Below are positions 1-10,192 of a stretch of 64,000 bases of DNA, one piece after another. Position numbers and translations under genes: made by a program. Position 1 is the first letter of the stretch; each line of letters begins with the position of its first letter. The notes beneath the pieces were generated by a model. It saw only the letters and a list, made by a program, of their open reading frames with translations. It did not search any database and had not been told where the DNA came from. Origin of the DNA: Carposina sasakii (lineage: Eukaryota > Arthropoda > Insecta > Lepidoptera > Carposinidae). The stretch is taken from positions 7,792,716-7,856,715 of the forward strand of contig CP053163.1 of NCBI GenBank assembly GCA_014607495.2, in the 5' to 3' direction.

Positions 1-92
1 CACAGGATATATTATGGTGCAGAAATGTATGCGTAAGCACAGATGCACTCTCTAGGTATTCCACATCCATCTGCTTAGTCCAATATGATTTT
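1..92 (+). repeat. Interspersed repeat, family H, fragment
   Basis: This is a diverged partial copy of the repeat also found at 22676-22835 and 51270-51500. All three share a stretch running from a GATATTATAGTGCA-like start through GCACTCTCTA to a TAGTCCGATG-like end. It is cut by the window edge, so its full extent is unknown. No coding capacity is visible. In the other copies the sequence continues into a segment rich in CGACACGACCGGAGAG, which looks like the 3' part of a LINE or SINE. Confidence 0.5.
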
Positions 93-195
93 ATTTTTGT
101 GTAGATACGATTTTTTTTTAAATATTATACGGACGATATTTATTCGCATACGATAATAAGATGAGGTATCTTTTCCAGTATTTTACCTATATACA

Positions 196-480
196 CGTAG
201 GTCATCATCATCATCATCACCAGCCTATTACAGTCCACTGCTGGACATAGGCCTCCCCCAGGGCACGCCACAATACTGCCATGGGGGGTATTTGCCCATA
301 GTCACCACACTGGGCAGGCGGGTTGGTGACCGCAGTTTGTATTTTGGACTATGTCGTCAGTACGGGAGGCGCTGCTGCCCACCTCCCGGAATTAATCGCC
401 TCGAACGATACCCACGGGCAGCCATGGGGTGGTACGAATTCTACTCTGCCGGCACCACGCGGCCACGTGTATGGCATAGT
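196..480 (-). repeat. SINE-like repeat, family A, with (GAT)n tail
   Basis: On the minus strand this copy ends in a short (GAT)n run, visible on the plus strand as repeated ATC at 204-221. The tail is preceded by the core around a tract reading GTCCACTGCTGGAC. The same body occurs at 18108-18368, 45329-45590 and 53478-53740. The copy at 45329 has a 10-bp target duplication, so the family probably moves by target-primed reverse transcription on a LINE's machinery. The open frames across this copy are by-products of its GC-rich body and are not genes. Confidence 0.7.
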
Positions 481-1257
481 TTCTATAAGTTTCTGCACCA
501 ATCAATTTATGAAACGTTTGAAAACCTACAACAATTAATTTCTTGCTTACATTCAGCCCTGGAGTTTAAAAATCAAAGCCTTTAAAAATACCTATGTCAT
601 AGGAATAACCATAACAATTATGTCATAATGATATTTAAGAGAGAATGCTTGCCTTGTTCCCTACTTTTTTTTGAAGCAAATGAAACAACAAATGACTGGA
701 CAGAAACTCTAATGGCGAGGGTGACCGGCATTTCTTTGCTTCCATTAATTTACTTCGCCTTATGAATATGAAGCACCTGTAGACCAAACGTTTTCCAAAA
801 TTACAAGCTGGGCTATGCAAATTAAGTCTCTTACGGCCAAGTATTGAACTGCAGAGATAAATCTGCACTTATTCGATTCAACAGTCATTGTATGAAGACA
901 ATTTAACTCACAATCTTCGTATTTGATCACGATCTCTAACATTATAATTAGCCATTTGATAATGATGATGATAATAGACGGGACCTTGTCGTTGTCCTAT
1001 TTCAGATCATTCAGGAATGTGTTGGATTTCTAAACAAACCTAACAATGTGATGTTTGAATATTGTTCTTTCTATGTTCTGTTTCGCTCAGTCTCTTTCTT
1101 CCTTATGGCCACTCGGTGCAGATTTCTGATATCACCAGGCATTTTTTTACTGAAGTAACCGCCTAACGGGCTTTAAACCTAGTTATTTTTAATGTCAGAA
1201 GCAAACATAAAGTTTAATAGACTCATTTACTCATATTTCGGAAAATGTCCTTGTACA
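481..1257. other. No gene recognised
   Basis: AT-rich sequence with no open frame that resembles a protein, no terminal repeats and no match to the other repeat families in this window. A short GATGATGATGATAATAG run lies near 962. Confidence 0.5.
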
Positions 1258-2448
1258 AAATATAAAAAATGACAAAAATATATCAAAAATTTTTGAACGT
1301 ATTCTGTACGATCGTTTAAATAATTACCTAATTGAAAAAACTTTTTTATTGATCAACAATACGGCTTTCGATCAAAATCCAGTACATTGACTGCAACCAT
1401 AGACTTAGTTACAAAAATAAAAACATCGATAGATGAAAAATGTATAGCTTTAGGAATATTTATTGATATAAGAAAAGCTTTCGATACGGTAACTCATAAA
1501 AAGCTGCTACAAAAATTAAATAACATCGGAGTAAGGGGAACAGAACTTAATATGTTTTCTTCATATTTACAGAATAGACAGCAGGTTGTCAAAATAGATA
1601 ATTTCGAAAGTTGTAAGCAAAATATAAATTATGGAATCCCGCAGGGATCCATAAATGGACCTTTACTCTTTTTAATTTATCTAAATAATATAAGTAAAAT
1701 CGGCTTGCTTGGACAATTAACACTATACGCGAACGATACTTATTTATTCTACTTTGGAAAGTCTCTTCCCGAACTAATAAATGACGTCCTAAAAGACCTT
1801 AATATTTTAAATGAATGGTTGAAATACAATCTACTAACCATCAATACGTTAAAAACATCCTTTATGTTTTTTGCAGCAAAAAATAAACAACTACCAGATT
1901 TTACTCCTCTTACTATAAACAATATGGTCATAAAACAATCAAATAAAGAAAAATATCTCGGTTTATGGCTAGATGATAAATTAACATGGACTTTTCATAT
2001 TGACCATCTAAAATCAAAATTGATATCTCTCCTTGATGTACTGCATAAAATGATCCACTGCATACCCACCAGATTGCATACAATCATATACAATTCCCTC
2101 GTTAATTCACATCTCAACTATCTCATTGAAGTGTGGGGAATTGTGGCCGAAACTAATCTTAAACCGCCACAAAGAACACAGAACAAAATAATTAAAGTAT
2201 TGTATCGCTTCAATCGCTTGATGTCTACTAAAGTATTATACAATAAAACTAAAGTACTAAATCTTAGACAGACACAATATATACACTTCTTGTGTTTTTA
2301 TTTGGAAAAATATTAATGACACTGTATGATCTAATATAAAATTTAACTTAAAAGAAAATATACACAATTTAAGAAATAAATATAAACTTATACTGAAACA
2401 ACAAGAACAAATTACGGTAAAAAAACTTAGATGAATTATTACTAGATT
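1258..2448 (+). pseudogene. Decayed non-LTR retrotransposon reverse transcriptase
   Basis: The frame that is open from 1387 to 2316 encodes a reverse transcriptase core. It has FIDIRKAFDTVTHKKLL (palm), YGIPQGSINGPLLFLIY (the PQG block), then YANDT where active enzymes have YADDT, and later a CR1/Jockey-type thumb ending HSHLNYLIEVWG-like. Upstream, KIFERILYDRLNNYLIEK (about 1283-1340) lies in another frame, so a one-base shift in the A/T run near 1340 separates it from QYGFRSKSST. The substitution of the second catalytic Asp by Asn, the frameshift and the missing endonuclease region mark it as dead. The clade (CR1, L2 or Jockey) is uncertain. Confidence 0.8.
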
Positions 2449-2672
2449 CAGTGACAGCGCTCAAAAAATGGCACGACAAATAGCTGCCCAAATGTATGGC
2501 TGGGCGTCTATTGTCATAAATTGATACAAGCAAAGTCGAGTCTTATGGTACATAAGATTCAAGTTTAAAAATCTGGTCTAATGCAGTTATTACGTTTATG
2601 TAGATTCATTCGTGCCACTTTTTATAAAGATTTCATTATGATACCCCGCGTCTACCTATAATCATGTCACTG
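2449..2672. mobile_element. Possible hAT-like MITE inside the dead LINE
   Basis: The stretch begins CAGTGACA and ends TGTCACTG, an 8-bp inverted terminal repeat of the CAGTG type seen in hAT elements. It separates the main reverse transcriptase remnant from a recognisable C-terminal remnant at 2691-2780, as expected of an insertion. I could not find a matching 8-bp duplication on its two sides, so the boundaries are tentative. Confidence 0.35.
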
Positions 2673-2690
2673 TAAAAAACAATATTATCT

Positions 2691-2795
2691 GAGGGTGCTT
2701 ATTTTTACAATAATTTGCCAAACGAATTAAAAGAATGTAAACACATAAATTAATTTAAGTTTAAACTTAGGGAACACGTGTGTACGATGTAATAC
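2691..2795 (+). pseudogene. C-terminal remnant of the non-LTR retrotransposon
   Basis: Translating from 2691 gives a segment containing AYFYNNLPNELKE, a stop, then KFKLREHV. This is the usual extreme C-terminus of CR1/Jockey-type ORF2 proteins (an LYNSLP-like block followed by FK..LK). It probably belongs to the same dead copy as the reverse transcriptase upstream, from which it is separated by about 350 bp of decayed and inserted sequence. Confidence 0.55.
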
Positions 2796-4797
2796 CTACT
2801 TGTAATGTAACATATAATTCATTAGAATGCACGTAATTTTAAAAATTTAATTGTTTGTTGCCAACACGCCAGGGGCATGATGTTTGTATAAATTAATTAA
2901 GTTTTTATATCTCATTGTAAATGAACATTTTATACCTTGTATTATGTTTGTATGAAAAATTAATATTTTTAAACCTAAATGCACATAACCGACATACTCG
3001 TAATATCACGTGCGAAATGATCGACTTTAAACAAATATCAAGACGTAATGTAATGACAAAATTTAAATGCAACAAACTCAAACTTATAGTGACAGTTAGA
3101 GAAACTCACACTTAAATTAGATAATTTGTAGTAGGTACCTAGTTTTTTAACTTGTTTTGTTGATGAAAAATAATTAAATAAAGAAATTATGAAAATTAGG
3201 TTCTTGTATAAAAGTTAAATAAAAGTAAGAGTAGTTAATAGTGATCCGTTTATAGGTCGGGTATAAATGATATGCTCAAAATTTTGTGGCAGATTATTAT
3301 ATTCACTATTATAAAATTATTAATAATACTCGTAATTATATTCACTATGACAACTATCTTTGAAAATGAGCTCAATGTTCACGCCATTAGTTATTGTCAC
3401 TACCTAGAGAAATATTCTAGCTTACCTGTTATATTTTTAGGGTTCTGTGCCGGGTAAAATGGAACCTTATTACTGTCCGCTATCCTGATGGCCGCATCTT
3501 ATAAACTATTACAGCAAGCCATTTTTTTTATTTCACAGATTGTAATATATTTCTATTGTTGCTATAATAATAAAAAATAAGAATACAATTAATATTGGTT
3601 TGGCTCCCGAATATCCAACGATTTTTTGCTGCTTGTCATAAATAATAGTACCTACGGAATTCTTCGTACGCGAGTTTAACTCGCACTTTTTTTGTAAGCT
3701 AGGCCAAATATTTTGTACTGACACATGCAATTGATCAAGTTGGTGTCATAAGTTACAGATATAATAGGTAAGATGAATAAGATTTATGTACATTTCGTCT
3801 GTTCTTCGTATTTCAAAGATCAAAATATGTCTCATTCTATTGTCTCATTATTATGTAAGCCAATGCCAGTCAGGGTCAGGAGTATTCTTTTTTATTTATG
3901 TTTGTAAGTCGTATGTATCGTTTTGTCTGTCTTGTTCCTACTCAAATTAAAGTTTATGCGTTTTCAATCGCGATAAATTTTCCAACTTGTTGAGTTCTTC
4001 ATAGATTTGTTATACAAAACGTAACGTAAAATAATTAAACTTTTTGATTATATAGTTACTTACGTGAAGAACATAAGAATAGCTAATATGTACCTATATA
4101 AATAGATAGCTACATATGTTTACAGTAAGTAGAAATTAAAATCAATGACTTAATCCTTCTTTCAAAATTATCTCAAGGCAAACCTCAGAATTTATTTTAA
4201 CCTCCTCAAAATTTATTTTTCATCTATTATATGGGGTACCAGCTAGTATCTCGTAAGTCATTCCACATACCAAGATAACGTGTGGGACTAGATAAGTGAC
4301 ACTGATACTTGCTATGAATAATATATCGCATAAAACCTTTCTAAGTATCAGGAAACGACAAAAATGGGTAGCATGATATGAGACCTTATTCTCTTATTCT
4401 GCGTATTGAAAGTGGGTTCCGTAGATTTTGTATTACGTACAGACAGTGACTGAAATGTTCCAATTAAATGCTGGCTTCATAAACTGGCTTGGATATTTTT
4501 TTTTATTACTGTTCATCCTAGTTGGAGGAGAAAATAAGGTAATAACAAAAAAAAACAGCAATGTAACGCACGCGGTACACTGATATGTCATTATATATTT
4601 ACGTCACATTGCAAACATTGCATGTTATCACTTTTCGATTTCGAGAATTCCTATTGGTCGGTATATTGACCGGAATTTAATTCAAGTTTACGCTTAGGTA
4701 CATGATTTAAGTTCAACGTTGATAGTTAAAGTTTTATGAAGAATTTAACCTTTTTCTTCAGTATATGATTTTAAATTTGTTGTCTCTTGTCGAAAGT
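2796..4797. other. No gene recognised
   Basis: About 2 kb of AT-rich sequence. Short open frames here have low-complexity or hydrophobic compositions and resemble no family I know. No terminal repeats or tandem arrays were found. Confidence 0.5.
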
Positions 4798-4801
4798 AAT
4801 T

Positions 4802-4835
4802 GGACCTACTTACGCAACACAGAACCAACCCACCA
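4802..4835 (+). repeat. Element 1 left terminal inverted repeat
   Basis: Begins GGACCTACTTACGCAA and continues through GAACCAACCCAC. It pairs with 9072-9105 on the opposite strand. The first 16 bases differ at a single position. The inner GAACCAACCC block is the motif that also recurs subterminally, so it is a candidate transposase-binding site. Confidence 0.85.
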
Positions 4836-5006
4836 AACTAAAGTTTTGAGAAAAAGCCACTTTTGTAAAAAAAATGTGTACTGTAAAATTGATAGCTATT
4901 ATGAATAAAGTGCATTTTAAATACTATACCTAATATATTTTTCTATGTATACAAATATAAAATTTATGAAAATCATTTAGATTATTAATGTTATTAGAAG
5001 AAAAAC

Positions 5007-5031
5007 TCGTTGGTTCCTTTTTGCAAAAGTA
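5007..5031 (-). repeat. Element 1 internal copy of the TIR motif (left side)
   Basis: On the minus strand this reads TTTTGCAAAAAGGAACCAAC, a diverged copy of the terminal block (GCAA, a short spacer, GAACCAA). It points outward, opposite to the terminal copy about 200 bp away. A matching arrangement exists at the right end, which suggests a functional pair of binding sites at each end. Confidence 0.55.
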
Positions 5032-5117
5032 TATCAGTGTGTGTTGGGTCTTTGTTATTTATTATCGTGTCATAAATATAAAGTAAAAATTTAAAAGTCC
5101 ATATATATTTTAAACAT

Positions 5118-5123
5118 TTTATT
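5118..5123 (-). terminator. Poly(A) signal for the element 1 transposase
   Basis: AATAAA on the minus strand, about 90 bases past the stop codon at 5214 and still inside the element. Confidence 0.45.
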
Positions 5124-5213
5124 ATTAAAAATAAAAGTTAACTGGAAATTTGATTTGCTTTATATCTCAAATTCCTAGTAAATATAAAAACTTAGACAAA
5201 TATTAAAAATCAC

Positions 5214-7826
5214 CTAATCCAAATCCAATTCTATATCAAAATCAGGTTGACCTGAAAATCCTTCAATATCGTCTTCTAAATCTTCATTTCCGACAAGATT
5301 CACATAGAAGTTATGTGAGTCTTTCGGAATCAGGTGTAACATGCTTTTTAAATCCCTTAACTTTGCATCAGGGACAGGTTTCCCTGTTGGCCAAAGTGGC
5401 TCCATTAAAGCTTTTGTTATCAAAAAATCTCTTCCGCGAACATTTTTTTTTACATCAACTACCTTAAAATCTTCATTCAATATAGTTCGCATGTAAATTT
5501 TGAACATTTCATCCTTTTTAATCATAATCTCCTTAGTATGAAGCCATGAAACTTTCTGTCCATCTATCGTTTTCTTTCTATTAATAATATTTTTTTCTAA
5601 TTTTAATGATGACAAAAAATCTTCATTTTTCATTCTATGTACATGCATTGGTTTTGTTTTTTTACAGGTTTTCATAACCTGTATATAATCATCTGGTGTG
5701 TAGAGCCTCTGTTGATGTTTTAGGGCACATTCTATCTTCCCAAAATCTGTATCATTTGGGAGGAAGCTATGTCCTGATTCAAGGAATTTTATATTTATCT
5801 GGTCTAAAGTTGGATGTTCATTCAGCATAGCTTTTAGCATTAATATTAATTTTATGTTGCGGTTCTGACCACCGCACGAATCGCTCCACAAAATCAGAAA
5901 TTTTACGTTCCCATCAAGTCTTTCTGTGATATGTTTGATGAGGCAAGAGCCAACCTCTTGAGCTCCTCTACCAGCTTCTCCTTCTACCCACACATTACAG
6001 TGAGCTTCATCTTTGGTGCCGGTATGTATACCTAAATTGTATACCCAGAGTTGTCTTTTATAAAAGACGATATTTGTGGGTATACGCGGTAAAGGTAAGG
6101 TTTTCTCAAGGTCAAACGATAGAGTTTCTACAGTAGGATCACCTTCAGCTCGTTTCATGTCGATTCTTAACTGTTTTTGAAGAGAGTCTGCTGTTTCTTG
6201 ATGCTCTACTCGTTTTTGTTCAATTTCAGCTCTATTTTGTTCCGACGACTGAATTTGACTTTCAAAAAAGTCACACTTATTACATGTATCTTTTTTTAAG
6301 GGCTTGGTGCGCAGGTTAAATTTAGTAAAAAATAATTTGTTTACTTTAGAAACAGACAAAATATTAACGCCTGCGGTTTTCGCTTCATTGCTGTACAATT
6401 CGTTAATTTTCGATAAAGTCATGTCTGCTCTTAAAAATTTTGCCCCTTCTGTTTTTTGTCGCCGATAGTGAGATACATACGACGGTAATTTTTTAATAAA
6501 GTTAATAAAGAACTCCTCACTTTGAGGAGATGTTCTATTGCATCCTCCATGCACTCCACGGTTATCTATAATACAACTGCTTGATCGCATCTTACAAAGC
6601 GATGTATTTATACGTTTTGCCGACGTTTGAAAAGTTTTTACAAACATATCTCTACAAACTGATTCACCATCTAAAAAATATTGGCGTAAGTAAGACTTTT
6701 TCCTTGAAACTTTGGTTTTATTGTCAGTTGCAACATAATGGCGCTTTACAGGTTGTTCTTTTACTAAAGCAGTTAAAAATATATTTTGTGCATTATAAGA
6801 TCCTAGAGAATAAAACTTTTCAAATTGAGCCAATCTCTTTTCAACTGGCACTTTTTCGTGGCACTTTTTAAGGAAACTGCAGTTGGCATTGAAAATCAAT
6901 AAATTTTTTGGAACTGACAAGTTTCTTCTTACTGTTTACATAAGGCAGATTTGTGTATTTTCGCTTTTTCCTTTCTTCCCGAGACAGCCCACCATATTTC
7001 GGCTTTCTGCCTTTTTTTGGCCGTCCCATGGTCTGGGTTTCGTGAACAGAAACAGCTTCTATGTTTAACTGGTCATTATTAGTATTAACATTCTCAGATA
7101 TTATAGACTTGAGTCCTAAATTTATTGATTCTGGTTGATGACTAGCGATCTCGTTTATTCCGTTAGCAATTGGGATAATTTCTGTGCATACAGAACCAGA
7201 TATCAAAGAAATTGAATTGTTCGAGCTATCATCACTCGAGCTATTATCCGCACTAGCACAATAGTTTGGATCTCTTACTGAATCATCGCTATCAATATAT
7301 AATGGAGCTTCACTACTTCTCAAGCTTGCGATCGTCATATCAGTTACACCTTCAGTGTTAAAGAAATTATCCGTAGAATCAGCTAAAATATTTAACAAAG
7401 ATGCCGTCTCCGGAGACATAGAAGGAAGCGGTGAAACACTTTTTTCAGCAGAAATCTCGGTAAGAGATTTTGAGGTTTGTAAAGCATTATTGGTATTGAA
7501 ATCTGCGCAAACAGCTGCAAAAGTATCAGCAGTGACTGGATGTGGAGTCAGTGGTGAGTATGGAGGTGGTTCTATGCTTTTTTCAACAGCGCTTTCAACA
7601 TCGTCAGCAGCAATTAAAGTAAATATTGTTTTATCTTTCATGACCAAATTAGTTGCTAAAGACAGCGGAGAAGGAAGAGGACACAGGGAAGCCTCAGCAG
7701 ACACGGTAAGTAATTCAGGTGATAAATTAGGATCAGATATACCATCACCTCCTTTGCAAGTAATTTTTTCATGCGAATTATCAACCACACCATGCGTACT
7801 AGATCTTCTTCGCTTGCGCAGAAAAT
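5214..7826 (-). pseudogene. Element 1 transposase, main exon, with one frameshift
   Basis: The N-terminal part (7826 down to about 6890) is acidic and Ser/Thr-rich and ends in a basic segment containing GRPKKGRKPKYGG, an AT-hook-like motif. The C-terminal part (about 6890 to the stop at 5214) carries the enzyme core. Counting residues from the TTG at 6920, it has C213-x2-C216, D270 in SFDLEKTLPLP, D347 in LWSDSCGGQNRN and D390/D392 in GHSFLPNDTDFG. The two parts are in different frames overlapping at 6868-6920. Removing one base in 6890-6909 would join KKFIDF to NANCSFLKKC, which fits the related protein of element 2. The TTG at 6920 and the GTG at 7788 are not real starts; translation should begin in the upstream exon at 8435. 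The shift may be a true mutation or a homopolymer error in the assembly. Apart from it the core is open, so the copy is young. Confidence 0.8.
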
Positions 7827-8353
7827 CTAGAATAATTGCAAGTTTTTAATTACAAATATCAAATTTAAACATGCATAAGAAGAAGTCAATATTAAGCCTT
7901 TTTTATAATTTTAAGGGTGTTATTTAATTCATAGTTTGAAATATATGCGAAAAAAACTTTGTTTAAATCTACCGTATTGAAAAGTTACTTTTTGGTAGTT
8001 ACGACTTTTAAGCCTAAAGGTATCGATATTATGACAAAAAAGTACCTACTAAATAGTCAGTAAACATAAAAACGAATTCCACATGCATAACATAAAGAAT
8101 ACCTGCAGATATCTGCATTGGACTGCTTGGTTGAGAGCTATCATAAAAATCTGAAAAAGGAATAATATTGTGCTAAGCAAAGTATTTAAACTTTTTGTTT
8201 AGTTAAATACACATCATTAAAATTAATTATGATACAAAACCTTTACGATTCGGATGATTTAGTTATATTTATAGTTTTGCAACAAAATGAAGAAATGCAA
8301 GTTTTAAGAAACTACAAAACTTTTTATAACCTCAAAATTATTTACATACTTAC
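7827..8353 (-). other. Element 1 transposase intron (inferred, phase 1)
   Basis: A 527-bp AT-rich interval running from a GTAAGT donor at 8353 to an AG acceptor at 7828-7827 that follows a pyrimidine-rich tract. In the reading frame of the main exon there is a stop just upstream of the acceptor, so an upstream exon is required if translation starts at an ATG. Confidence 0.6.
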
Positions 8354-8435
8354 CTTGATTGTCGTTCTCTTTAACATCTGAATGGTTAAGGGACCTTGAA
8401 ATCATAGTTTGTACTCTGGTATTTACTCTCTTCAT
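8354..8435 (-). CDS. Element 1 transposase, first exon (inferred)
   Basis: An ATG at 8435 opens 27 codons plus one base, ending CAATCAAG and followed directly by GTAAGT at 8353-8348, a strong donor. The only plausible nearby acceptor, TTATTCTAG ending at 7827, joins G to AT and continues in frame as D-F-L-R-K-R-R-R into the main exon. The encoded peptide starts MKRVNTRVQTMISRSLNHSD and is basic. The splice is inferred from consensus and frame only, but element 2 has the same layout with the same intron phase. Confidence 0.65.
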
Positions 8436-8770
8436 GTTTGGAAACAATAAATCTACTAATAAATTTACTAATCACACAATGTACTGATAGCTTTTGTTTT
8501 TTGGAACAAAGTTGCCATTTTTTATATTGCTTACCTACTATTTAATTTAGAAAGAGTTTGCCATATACATACCAAAACCTATTAAATTTTAAAATTATTT
8601 AACATAAAAAAATTGAATTTAGAAAAACTAATAATAATTTTTATCAAGGAGTTTATTACACAACACAGATTCAAAGGACATGATTTCTTAAATGTAGTAA
8701 ATAAATTTATATCAACAGGGAACCAAGTAAAGTGAGTCTTTGTAAATGTATAGGATTATGTCTATTTAGA

Positions 8771-8795
8771 TTTGCAAACGAGAACCAACCCGCAT
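8771..8795 (+). repeat. Element 1 internal copy of the TIR motif (right side)
   Basis: Reads TTTGCAAACGAGAACCAACC followed by CGC, close to the terminal block (GCAA, a spacer, GAACCAACCCAC). Its orientation is opposite to the right terminal repeat about 300 bp away, mirroring the left end. Confidence 0.55.
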
Positions 8796-9071
8796 GGTTC
8801 TATTTATTTAATAAAAAAAAATGAAAATTGAAGCAACCATGTGGCATGGGTCTTATTGAAGAAAACAATTACAATTATTTTTGAAGTATGTTGGGTGATC
8901 ATGGGACATGAATCTTGTTAGTAAATTGGACAACTGCTGTTATGTTGGTTGATAACTTTGTCATTAAAATGTTTTGTTCTGTCAAAATTGACAGATCAGT
9001 GTGATCTTTACAGGGTCGATAGAAGGTTAATTTTTGAGAGTTTCTGTATCCTTATCTCAATTTTGACATGT

Positions 9072-9105
9072 GTGTGGATTGGTTCCTTCTTGCATAAGTA
9101 GGTCC
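9072..9105 (-). repeat. Element 1 right terminal inverted repeat
   Basis: Read on the minus strand it begins GGACCTACTTATGCAA, then GAACCAATCCAC after a 4-base divergent spacer. It is the partner of 4802-4835. The flanking AATT follows immediately at 9106-9109. Confidence 0.85.
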
Positions 9106-9169
9106 AATTAAATGTGGTATTTATTTATTCTAATTTGACTTCACTCCTCCCACAAGCTTATTTAAGAAT

Positions 9170-9497
9170 AGTGGACGTCCGCGACTCCGTCCGCGTGGAC
9201 TACAGAAAAAAAAAAAACAAAATATCGATCTTATCCGGGATAAAAACATTTTCCCGGGATAAAAAGTAGCCTATATGTTAAGTGGGACCTGACACAATAT
9301 ATTCCTGAAAATTGCATAAAAATCGGTTCAGCCGTTTTAAGATTAGCGTGCACAAACGCACAGACAAACAGACAAAAATTCCAAAAATCATTGTTTTGGG
9401 TATTATTGCGTTGATAAAGGTATTCTATAATATTTTTTCTTATATATGTTCCATGTACAGACAGCGATCCGTTACATTTTTATTATATGTATAGATA
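9170..9497 (+). repeat. SINE-like repeat, family B
   Basis: It begins near GTGGACGTCCGCGACTCCGT. Then follow a pair of ATCCGGGATAAAA-type blocks, a GTGGGACCTGACACAATATA block and an AATCGGTTCAGCCGTTTTA block, and it ends near CGATCCGTTACATTTTTATT. Copies or fragments occur at 12399, 20041, 20300, 38535, 43460, 46705, 55725 and 58985. It starts 64 bp after the right end of element 1. Confidence 0.75.
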
Positions 9498-9570
9498 TCA
9501 CAATGATATTCAAATTATAATTCGACAACCATGATGGTTCCCAGGCCCGAATTCTGTTTATTCAAAACCT

Positions 9571-9734
9571 TGTAGCGGAGCCATCTATCGGATGCAGGAG
9601 AGAACCACAGTCGGATGCAAAATACTAGAACGCGATATCGAAGTTTCTCACAATGATTGGAATATATACATGGGCCAAACAACGACTAGTGGCCCGGTGG
9701 GGCCGGAAGCGCTTCCCTTTTCACCAACCCCACA
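9571..9734 (+). repeat. TRIM 5' LTR
   Basis: 164 bp, starting TGTAGCGGAGCC and ending CCAACCCCACA. It differs from the 3' LTR by a handful of substitutions and a 2-bp indel in the AATATATACATGGG region, which indicates recent insertion. Confidence 0.85.
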
Positions 9735-9735
9735 T

Positions 9736-9752
9736 TGGTGACCCCTGTGAAC
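9736..9752 (+). other. TRIM primer-binding site
   Basis: TGGTGACCCC followed by TGTGA, one base after the 5' LTR. The first ten bases match what I recall of the tRNA-Trp-type primer site used by CsRn1-like Ty3/gypsy elements. The primer identity is from memory. Confidence 0.6.
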
Positions 9753-9949
9753 TGGACATACGCAACCTTCAGCCTTCAGGAACTTGATCATCATCGCAGC
9801 ACTCCGCAACAAGGTATCAGCAGCATCACCTCTCCTCTCCTTCCACGACAGCAGCAGCAGCGCCAGCAGCCAGCAGATTCATAAGAAGCCGCCATGACAG
9901 CTTCCTGGACCTGTTGTTAGCGACGCACGCACGCAACGGCATCACGGCA

Positions 9950-10130
9950 CGACATGTTCCCAGTCCACGCGCAGACCAGAACACATCAGCCGCATCACGT
10001 TCCCAGTCGCCTCAAAGACTAGAACGTATTGTCTGCAACACGTTCCCAGTCGACTCACCGACCAGAACGCATCTCGCCTGCACGCTCGTCGCAACACTTT
10101 CCGGTCGACTCACTGACCCGAATGCATACT
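9950..10130 (+). repeat. Tandem repeat in the TRIM interior
   Basis: Four diverged units of about 43-56 bp start near 9952, 9995, 10038 and 10094. Each begins with a form of CACGTTCCCAGTCGACTC and continues to GACCAGAACGCAT. The overlapping open frames in three registers here are a product of this GC-rich array and do not look like a gag protein. Confidence 0.6.
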
Positions 10131-10180
10131 TGTGAGAGAACACGCTGGGTGCTGCCGAAGACATATCGACCTCCAGTCTG

Positions 10181-10192
10181 GAAGGGGAGTGA
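10181..10192 (+). other. TRIM polypurine tract
   Basis: GAAGGGGAGTGA, immediately before the 3' LTR; it would prime plus-strand DNA synthesis. Confidence 0.65.

Larger units (their letters stand above)
4802..9105 (-). mobile_element. Element 1: complete-length DNA transposon, 4-bp TSD
   Basis: A 4,304-bp element bounded by inverted repeats. The left end reads GGACCTACTTACGCAA and the right end, on the minus strand, reads GGACCTACTTATGCAA; similarity runs about 34 bp inward with roughly 5 mismatches. Each side is flanked by AATT (4798-4801 and 9106-9109), a 4-bp target duplication. AATT is palindromic, so the exact edge is formally ambiguous by a few bases. The element carries one minus-strand gene encoding a transposase with an RNase H-like D-D-D pattern. 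A 4-bp duplication plus a DDD enzyme is compatible with the Sola superfamily, but I assign this only provisionally. Confidence 0.85.

Noticed and set aside
9950..10130. CRISPR-like array
   Set aside because: The repeats are imperfect, contiguous and inside an LTR element of a eukaryotic genome; there are no unique spacers or cas genes.
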